From Candidatus Sungiibacteriota bacterium (lineage in GTDB: Bacteria; Patescibacteria; Paceibacteria; Sungbacterales; SURF-37), in contig JACPMF010000010.1 of the NCBI GenBank assembly GCA_016186145.1, positions 1 through 64,000 of the forward strand: a stretch of DNA of 64,000 nt, given 5' to 3'. The position numbers were made by a program, and so were the translations under genes. The notes under the pieces are model-generated. The model was not told where the DNA came from. It saw nothing but the letters and a program-made list of their open reading frames with translations, and made no database searches. Positions 58,539-64,000 of this stretch are shown here, piece by piece (position 1 is the stretch's first letter; each line of letters starts with the position of its first letter).

Positions 58539-59648
58539 ATGGAGCTCTTCTTGCTCCTCGTCATTCCTCTGCTTATCGCCTTGGGGGCGTTTTTGTGGAG
58601 TACTTTGAAGCGGGATCGCCGCTACATTATCAGTCTCAAAGAATTTCTGGTTATGGTTGGGGTTGTAGTGTTTCTCATGCTCGTCGGTTACTTTATCTCC
58701 CGCTATGCGGCAACCTACGACAACGAGCTCTGGAACGGCCGCGTCGTCAATAAGCAACAAGAACGAGTGTCATGCGAACATTCCTATCCTTGCAATCCGC
58801 ACCCATGCATGTGCGACGATAAAGGCAACTGCAGCACCTGCTGGGATACCTGCTATGAACATTCCTATGACTGGGATTGGGCGCTTTACACTTCAAACAG
58901 CGAACGGATCGAAATTAACCGAATTGACCGACAAGGAGTGAATGAACCCCCGCGATATACGAAAGCAAAGAGCGGCGACCCGACGGCGGTAATTCACGGC
59001 TATACGAACTACATAAAAGCAAATCCATGGTCAATCATGCGAAGAAGCGGCGCGATGGAGGAATTCAAAAACCTCATGCCGTCCTACCCTCTTAACATAT
59101 ACGACTACCATTATGTTGATCGCTTCATCGCGCTCGGTGTTACAATCCCTCCGGACGCTTCCCCGCTTTGGAACCGCGACCTCATGGAAGTAAACGCTGA
59201 TCTTGGAAAGAAAAAACAGGTCAACATCATTTTTGTCGTTGTACCGACCGCTGACTCTTCTTATCTTCACGCCCTCGAAGAAGGATGGCTTGGAGGAAAA
59301 AAGAACGACCTCGTAGTCATCTTCGGTGTCGCCCGCTATCCGGAAGTCAGCTGGGTGCGAGTGATGTCGTGGACGCAGGCAGAAGAAGTCAAAATCGGCC
59401 TGCGTGATTCCCTCCAAGAGATCGGCTCCCTCGAAAGGCACGAGGAAATAATTACCAAAACAAAAGAGCTGGTAGACAAACTCTTTGTCAGACGGCCCAT
59501 GGCCGACTTCGAATACCTTATGGCAGGCGTCCGCCCGCCGCCATGGACACTGATTACTCTTCTTATCGTCGGAATAGGAGTTTCTGTGGGGCTCGCCGTC
59601 TTTTTCTATAGGGAAGACCCGTTTGAAACTGGCAGAAAACACTGGTAA
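58539..59648 (+). CDS. Membrane protein with a Cys-rich lumenal insert and TPM-like domain
   Basis: 369 residues. Two N-terminal helices (about 3-22 and 35-57), then a Cys-dense insert (CEHSYPCNPHPCMCDDKGNCSTCWDTC) that could bind metal or form disulfides, a mixed domain with VNIIFVVVPTADSSYLHALEEGWLGGKKNDLVVIFGV that looks TPM-like, and a last helix (about 335-355). GAAGGAG precedes the ATG. Followed at a distance of 43 bases by the LemA-like gene; similar pairs occur in other genomes, some of them viral (from memory, unverified). Confidence 0.55.
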   Translation: MELFLLLVIPLLIALGAFLWSTLKRDRRYIISLKEFLVMVGVVVFLMLVGYFISRYAATYDNELWNGRVVNKQQERVSCEHSYPCNPHPCMCDDKGNCSTCWDTCYEHSYDWDWALYTSNSERIEINRIDRQGVNEPPRYTKAKSGDPTAVIHGYTNYIKANPWSIMRRSGAMEEFKNLMPSYPLNIYDYHYVDRFIALGVTIPPDASPLWNRDLMEVNADLGKKKQVNIIFVVVPTADSSYLHALEEGWLGGKKNDLVVIFGVARYPEVSWVRVMSWTQAEEVKIGLRDSLQEIGSLERHEEIITKTKELVDKLFVRRPMADFEYLMAGVRPPPWTLITLLIVGIGVSVGLAVFFYREDPFETGRKHW

Positions 59649-59691
59649 CGCGATAAACTGCAAAAACCCCGAACGGGAAAGGAGAGGTCAC

Positions 59692-60261
59692 ATGAGTAAA
59701 GGGCTCGTAATCACCGTTGCTGTTCTTGCGGTATTGGGTGTATTGGTTCTCGCCGTCGTCGGTTCGCTTATCGGCTTCAATAACACCGCTGTTCGCATGG
59801 AAGCGGGCGTTAAGGCGCAGTACGAACAGAACCGAAATAACTACGACAACTACTGGAAGAAGCTGAAAGAAATCGCACAGGTTCCCGCAATGTATGTTGA
59901 CGATATGAAAAAGCTTTGGGACGGCGTCATGACGGGCCGTTACGGAAAAGAAGGTTCCCGGGCAATGTTCCAGTGGATCCAGGAACGGAACCCCAAGCTT
60001 GACCCCTCGCTTTACCGAAAAATCCAGGATGTCGTCGAAGCCGGCCGCAATAGCTTCGAGGCAGATCAAAAAATGCTGATCGACAAAAAACGCGAATACT
60101 TCGACACCTACCTCAAGACTTTCCCGAATAGCGCGCTTGCCGGACTCCTCGGCTTTCCGAAAATCAACCCTGCAGACTACGCAATTGTCACTTCGGAAGA
60201 GACGGAAGAAGTGTTCAAAAGCAAAAAGTCGAAACCGCTGAAACTCCGAGACGAAAACTAA
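59692..60261 (+). CDS. Divergent LemA-like protein
   Basis: 189 residues from MSKGLVI, supported by GGAAAGGAG. One membrane helix (about 7-28), then FNNTAVRMEAGVKAQYEQNRNNYDNYWKKLKEIAQVPAMY and a helical body, ending in a basic tail. Fold order matches LemA but the sequence is distant from the gene at 8608. Its partner upstream is the Cys-rich TPM-like protein. Confidence 0.65.
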   Translation: MSKGLVITVAVLAVLGVLVLAVVGSLIGFNNTAVRMEAGVKAQYEQNRNNYDNYWKKLKEIAQVPAMYVDDMKKLWDGVMTGRYGKEGSRAMFQWIQERNPKLDPSLYRKIQDVVEAGRNSFEADQKMLIDKKREYFDTYLKTFPNSALAGLLGFPKINPADYAIVTSEETEEVFKSKKSKPLKLRDEN

Positions 60262-60279
60262 AAGAGCTTAAAAATCGAG

Positions 60280-60304
60280 ATGCCGCATGCGCGGCATTTT
60301 TTCT
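60280..60304 (+). terminator. Terminator of the LemA-like gene
   Basis: ATGCCGC-ATGC-GCGGCAT followed by TTTTTTC. Confidence 0.85.
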
Positions 60305-60307
60305 TAT

Positions 60308-60333
60308 ATAAAAAGCGGCCTTCAGGCCGCTTT
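60308..60333 (-). terminator. Terminator of the NAD operon
   Basis: On the minus strand AAAGCGGCC-TGAA-GGCCGCTTT then TTATAT; follows nadC. Confidence 0.75.
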
Positions 60334-60334
60334 C

Positions 60335-61174
60335 TTAATTTTCCCCGACGCGCATTTTCATTTTGACAGGATGAGCGCCTCGAACCAAAGAACTGGTAGA
60401 AATATAATGGACCCCGGTTTCAGCAATCAAGCGAAGATCCTTATCGCCTATGCCGGATGCTTCGAAAATAATTTTGTCACCGTACTTTTGTACCGCTTCA
60501 GCCATCATTTTCAAACTCATATTGTCGAGAAGCACGTGGCTGACCCTGCCGTCGGCTACGACAACCTCAAGCTCCTCAAAAGTTTCCACTTCGATCTCGA
60601 CGCTGACCAAATGCGACTTTGCCAGGAAAGCGCGGTCAATCGCTTTTTTAATCCAGCCGTCGATCTGAATATCTTCTTTCTTGATAAGAATCCCATCATA
60701 TCTTCCAAACCGGTGATTGGTTCCGCCGCCGACCCTTACAGCATACTTTTCAAACACGCGAAGGCCGGGCGTAGTTTTTCTCGTATCAAGAAGTTTCGCA
60801 GGCAAACCCTTGATTTCATCGACCGCTTTTCGCGTATGCGCGGCAATTCCGGAAAGGTGCTGGAGAAGATTCAAAACCGTACGGATACCGTGGCGAAGTG
60901 TTTCAACCTCAATGTCAATTCTGGCAACGATATTTCCTGAAGAGAAAGCCCTTCCTTCTTCAAGTAAAAAGATCGCTCGCGGCTTCTGAACGCCGTCGGG
61001 AGTAATAAGCGAAAAGGCTGGAACAATCAATTTCCCTCCGCACATAACTCCCGGTTCTTCCGCAATGATTCTCGCGCTAACGAAACGCAGCGAATCGTTC
61101 GACTCAACCGCAACAGGTCCAATATCTTCCGCCAAAAATTCTTCAAGCTTTCGACGAACGAAAATCTCGTTCAT
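60335..61174 (-). CDS. nadC: Quinolinate phosphoribosyltransferase
   Basis: 279 residues. Makes nicotinate mononucleotide from quinolinate. Seen: VLNLLQHLSGIAAHTRKAVDEIKG, LDTRKTTPGLRVFEKYAVRVGGGTNHRFGRYDGILIKKEDI (substrate site), VEIEVETFEELE, and the phosphate end IFEASGIGDKDLRLIAETGVHYISTSSLVRGAHPV. Ends the NAD operon; nadA is 15 bases upstream. Confidence 0.93.
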   Translation of the reverse strand: MNEIFVRRKLEEFLAEDIGPVAVESNDSLRFVSARIIAEEPGVMCGGKLIVPAFSLITPDGVQKPRAIFLLEEGRAFSSGNIVARIDIEVETLRHGIRTVLNLLQHLSGIAAHTRKAVDEIKGLPAKLLDTRKTTPGLRVFEKYAVRVGGGTNHRFGRYDGILIKKEDIQIDGWIKKAIDRAFLAKSHLVSVEIEVETFEELEVVVADGRVSHVLLDNMSLKMMAEAVQKYGDKIIFEASGIGDKDLRLIAETGVHYISTSSLVRGAHPVKMKMRVGEN

Positions 61175-61189
61175 TTCAGATCCCCTTTC

Positions 61190-62290
61190 TTAGACGATCC
61201 GAAGCATTCGCTCAATCGGAACGCGCGCCCTTTTCGCAAGCTCTACATCAACGGTAATTTCGTGCTTGAGATCGCGAAGCGACTCATAAACCTTCCGAAG
61301 CGTATTCTGTTTCATGAAGGGACAGATCGCTTCACGGCTTGCCGGAATAAAAGTTTTTCCCGGAGCGGCTTTTGACATCGGATAAATATTACCGACTTCG
61401 GTAGCAACAATAATCTTTTCGGCATCCGTCTCCCGTGCAAACTTAATCATTCCCTGCGTTGATAAAAACCGCATCCGGCCTTCGGAACTGTTCATCAACG
61501 GCACGAGACACGCTGACTGGCAGCCGCACTCCATGTGCCCTGCAACAACCGCATCGGGATGCTTGGCGAGCTCCTCCTGCAAATGCTGCGGACGAATCCG
61601 TTCGTGAACGTGGCACGCGCCCATCATCAACCATAACCGGTCAACCGACTGCCCCATCCCCAAAAGCATCTTTGCCGCGTAAAGTCCGAGAAAAACATCC
61701 GGGCCAAAAAGCACGGGGCCGTCGTGATTTTCAAACACGTATTTGATCACCTGCGGGGAATTTGCCGAAGCGCAGCAATAATCGCTTTCCGCCTTTACGT
61801 CAACATACGTATTCACGTAACTTACCACCACCCCATCGGGATGTTCTTTCTTCCAAGCGCGGATTTTCCCCGCATCCGCGTGCGAAGCTAAAGAACAAAG
61901 CGCTCTCAAATCAGGGGCAAGCACTTTCTGGTGCGGCTTTTTCATAACCGCAAGAATCTGGTTCATAAAAAGAACCGCCGCCTCAACCAAAACGTCCGCA
62001 TCCGGCGCAACGCCCTTTTGCGCGAGAAATAAAGAATCGCCGACAGCATCCGCCACATCCTGAACGTCAGGCGGCATGTAATTATGCGCAAGCACCAAAG
62101 CGTTCCGTTCCCGCTTCAAACGCACGATTTCTTCGCAGAACCACTGCCGCTCTTCAGAAGAAATATTTTCAGGGAATGCGTCAGCAGGAACTTCCGGAAT
62201 TTCATTTGGCGGGCCGAGGTCAGTTGTATCGATAGCCGCGATTGCTTCTCGCGCAGGGAGAATGTCTCCGGAAAGAACCTCACGAACCAT
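61190..62290 (-). CDS. nadA: Quinolinate synthase NadA
   Basis: 366 residues. Condenses iminoaspartate with DHAP using a [4Fe-4S] cluster. Three Cys in the expected places: LRALCSLASHAD, HMECGCQSACLVP and AICPFMKQNTLRK. LAHNYMPPDVQDVADAVGDSLFLAQK is the N-terminal signature. The ATG overlaps the stop of the upstream flavoprotein by 11 bases, so translation is coupled. The usual partner NadB is absent here. Confidence 0.93.
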   Translation of the reverse strand: MVREVLSGDILPAREAIAAIDTTDLGPPNEIPEVPADAFPENISSEERQWFCEEIVRLKRERNALVLAHNYMPPDVQDVADAVGDSLFLAQKGVAPDADVLVEAAVLFMNQILAVMKKPHQKVLAPDLRALCSLASHADAGKIRAWKKEHPDGVVVSYVNTYVDVKAESDYCCASANSPQVIKYVFENHDGPVLFGPDVFLGLYAAKMLLGMGQSVDRLWLMMGACHVHERIRPQHLQEELAKHPDAVVAGHMECGCQSACLVPLMNSSEGRMRFLSTQGMIKFARETDAEKIIVATEVGNIYPMSKAAPGKTFIPASREAICPFMKQNTLRKVYESLRDLKHEITVDVELAKRARVPIERMLRIV

Positions 62291-63689
62291 TACGAACCCC
62301 CCTTTCTTTCAAAAAACTTTCTACAAGTTCGATATCCTCGATAGCATTACCCATACAACTTGATGCGCCGGGAGAAGGCGTTACATTGCAAATTACCGGA
62401 TTATCCGAATCACCGACAAACTTACCGAGACCCATTTCCAGCTTCCTGGTCTTGAGGTTCAAAAGCTGGGGCCTGATACCGCCCATTCCCCTTCCGAAGT
62501 GCAGGTCGCGAAACCGCATCGTCGGAATGACCTTCTGCGCTCCCCACTTGAGAAAAAACCATTTTCCAAGAATTGGAAAGTTATATAAAATGTTCTTCAG
62601 CTCAAAACGGGACAGCCTCGGATCGCCGAGGACTCGCAAAAGCGTCAAAAAATAATCCCACGGCCGGAGCATTCCCATTTTCATAAAATCCACGATGGTC
62701 GAAAAATGATGGCGTTCAAAGAACGGAAGCACAATCGCAGTCGGCCCGATCCGCGTTTCATTTTCATTATAGACCGCGCGATCCGCATGAGGCGCTGCAA
62801 AAGGAATGTTTTCGTCCTGGACCGTATAAACCTTTCCGTTCAGAAACTTCTCCGTCGTGTAGTGGAAACTCCCCGCGACAGGCAGAATCGCGTACTCTTC
62901 CGCAGGAAGACCGTTTTCCGCATGGCGGACGCCGAGACGCTTCGCAAACATCAAACTATAAGGCCCGGCAGAAATCACAAGGGTTTTTGCCCGGAATACG
63001 CCTCGGTTAGTCTTTACAAGGTAAGTATTGTCTGCATCGCGCTCAATGCCAAAAACCTTAGTGCGAAAGAACGCATGAAATTCCTTACCATTTGCTTTCG
63101 CCTCTTTATCGCCTTCCCGAACAAACGATTCGGCAAGCTGGGCGTAATCTACCGCATGCCCCTTGCTATACAGCGCATAAAGATGTTTCTTCTCATCTTC
63201 ATTTCTTCCTTCAACGACTTTCGGCTCAATCGCCGCAATCTCCTGCCATCCAATAAGTTCAAGATCAGGATAATGGGGTTTCAGCATCTTGAATCTCATC
63301 CGCAGAAGGTTTGCCTCCTCCACATTCGTGCTAATGACCATAGCCGGCAACTCAACATACGCGCCGTGCCCGCGCTCCTTCAGGTAAGCGACAAGATACT
63401 TATAAAACGCATGCATCCGCAAGGCCTTCGGAAGAGAAAAGTTTGTTTCCTTGTCTCCGCGATGGGCGGTTTCGGCATTCGCAAGCACATTCGAATTAAC
63501 CTGTGCTACGGCATGATGCTTTTCAAGGAGTGCGGCGCTCCGTATTTCAAACGAAAGAGCCGCTCGGAAATAAACTGCCGTCCCCACCACTCCGCCGCCG
63601 ATAATCACGAGGTCATAAGCATCGCCATCGCTTCTCATGCCGATAGCTCCTTTCGCGCTATTGATAAGCGTAAAAGCGGCGTTTTTCAT
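62280..63689 (-). CDS. Mqo-like FAD-dependent oxidoreductase heading the NAD operon
   Basis: 469 residues from MKNAAF, supported by GGGGGAGGG; a start 30 codons upstream has none. DLVIIGGGVVGTAVYFRAAL is the FAD Rossmann motif; LLEKHHAVAQVNSNVLANAETAHRGDKETNFSLPKA matches malate:quinone oxidoreductases. Other landmarks: LVISAGPYSLMFAKRLG, and a C-terminal VTPSPGASSCMGNAIEDI. Position in front of nadA and nadC, with the stop overlapping nadA, suggests it supplies the iminoaspartate normally made by NadB, or oxaloacetate. That is inference; family members oxidise malate with quinone. Confidence 0.85.
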   Translation of the reverse strand: MKNAAFTLINSAKGAIGMRSDGDAYDLVIIGGGVVGTAVYFRAALSFEIRSAALLEKHHAVAQVNSNVLANAETAHRGDKETNFSLPKALRMHAFYKYLVAYLKERGHGAYVELPAMVISTNVEEANLLRMRFKMLKPHYPDLELIGWQEIAAIEPKVVEGRNEDEKKHLYALYSKGHAVDYAQLAESFVREGDKEAKANGKEFHAFFRTKVFGIERDADNTYLVKTNRGVFRAKTLVISAGPYSLMFAKRLGVRHAENGLPAEEYAILPVAGSFHYTTEKFLNGKVYTVQDENIPFAAPHADRAVYNENETRIGPTAIVLPFFERHHFSTIVDFMKMGMLRPWDYFLTLLRVLGDPRLSRFELKNILYNFPILGKWFFLKWGAQKVIPTMRFRDLHFGRGMGGIRPQLLNLKTRKLEMGLGKFVGDSDNPVICNVTPSPGASSCMGNAIEDIELVESFLKERGVRNGS

Positions 63690-63725
63690 GATCCCTCCCC
63701 CTTCTTCAAATTTCAAGGAACTACT

Positions 63726-63744
63726 TAGTGTACTTTTTACACTA
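63726..63744. promoter_or_regulatory. Palindromic operator in the NAD/nadK promoter region
   Basis: TAGTGTA - CTTTT - TACACTA, a perfect 7-5-7 palindrome. It overlaps a minus-strand TATAGT (63741-63746) that may be the -10 box of the NAD operon. A second palindrome AAACCG-CTTT-CGGTTT-like lies at about 63759-63774. It lies between divergent NAD operon and nadK. Confidence 0.5.
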
Positions 63745-63809
63745 TACGCATGGTAACAAAACCGCTTTCGGTTTGTCAAGTAGTTTTCACCGTGCTACGC
63801 TTAAATGGC

Positions 63810-64000
63810 ATGTCGAAAACACCATTCAAAAAAATTGCTTTTTATTACCGGCAAGACATACGGAATGCCGCGTTTTGGACAAAACGTCTTACGCAATGGA
63901 TAACGCGCCATTATCCAAAAACGGCAATTCTCCCCCCGAACGCGGTTCCGAAAAGACGAAAAGAGGCGCCCGGTGTGCTTTTCGTTCTCGGCGGCGATGG
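63810..64000 (+). CDS. nadK: NAD kinase, N-terminal part (cut by window end)
   Basis: 63 residues seen from MSKTPFKKIAFYYRQ to FVLGGDG at the end; the GGDG motif marks the NAD kinase phosphate-binding loop. The leading basic part and AAFWTKRLTQW match the family start. A TTGTCA...TACGCT promoter (63773-63801) ends about nine bases before the ATG, which would give a leaderless mRNA. Divergent from mqo-like/nadA/nadC, so NADP synthesis sits next to NAD synthesis. Confidence 0.8.
   Translation, partial: MSKTPFKKIAFYYRQDIRNAAFWTKRLTQWITRHYPKTAILPPNAVPKRRKEAPGVLFVLGGD

Overview
The window looks like a chromosome segment of a Patescibacteria/CPR bacterium, probably Parcubacteria-like. This is an inference from gene style: many small membrane and hypothetical proteins, a threonyl-tRNA synthetase without an editing domain, an alanyl-tRNA synthetase without a C-Ala domain, a short HrcA, a DUF5654 protein, and a tRNA without an encoded CCA end. 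There is no rRNA or ribosomal protein operon here to fix the placement. Base composition is moderate.

Layout. 1-4.5 kb: frameshifted left-edge gene, NADAR-domain protein, DEAD-box helicase and small single-gene units. 4.5-9.2 kb: a structured repeat element, MutY-like glycosylase, Nudix hydrolase, thermonuclease-like, DM13, DUF167 and LemA genes. 9.2-15.5 kb: cupredoxin, SIMPL, glycoside hydrolase, EamA and DUF2914 proteins. 15.6-19.3 kb: a Cys/Met PLP enzyme, then metK behind a SAM-I riboswitch, with three structured intergenic elements. 19.3-26.4 kb: tgt, sorbosone-dehydrogenase-like protein, proline dehydrogenase, def and fmt. 26.4-34.9 kb (mostly minus): alaS, histidine kinase, mnmA, tRNA-Ile, HAD, ROK kinase, rnhB. 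35-44.5 kb: dnaE, two toxin-antitoxin modules, thrS, miaA, a GT39-type membrane protein. 44.5-51 kb: dnaJ, dnaK, grpE and hrcA with a CIRCE operator, plus a probable unannotated structured RNA on the opposite strand. 51-58.4 kb: ABC exporter, CorA-like transporter, cysS, TrpR-like regulator, pyrF-like gene, 2'-5' RNA ligase, PD-(D/E)XK nuclease. 58.5-64 kb: a two-gene membrane unit, then an NAD(P) locus in which an Mqo-like flavoprotein overlaps nadA and precedes nadC, with nadK diverging from it.

The most unusual content lies outside ordinary genes. (1) At least four intergenic copies (4491-4869, 11698-11955, 16862-17102, 19076-19291) share one architecture, hairpin - long inverted repeat - hairpin with an asymmetric AG bulge, although the stem sequences differ between copies and change in a base-paired way. 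One copy carries a nested element flanked by a 5-bp target duplication. (2) The metK SAM-I riboswitch is fused to one end of a related inverted-repeat element, and its P4 arm carries a dispersed palindrome. (3) Several unrelated short palindromic or AT-rich repeats lie inside essential genes (cysS, dnaK, fmt, mnmA, ROK kinase, GT39), mostly in frame; in mnmA the reading frame is lost. (4) A promoter-to-terminator RNA unit of about 135 nt sits between dnaK and the next gene.

Three genes (left edge, alaS, miaA) each lack one base in a homopolymer, which may be sequencing error. All functional calls come from motif recognition by eye; no database search was possible.
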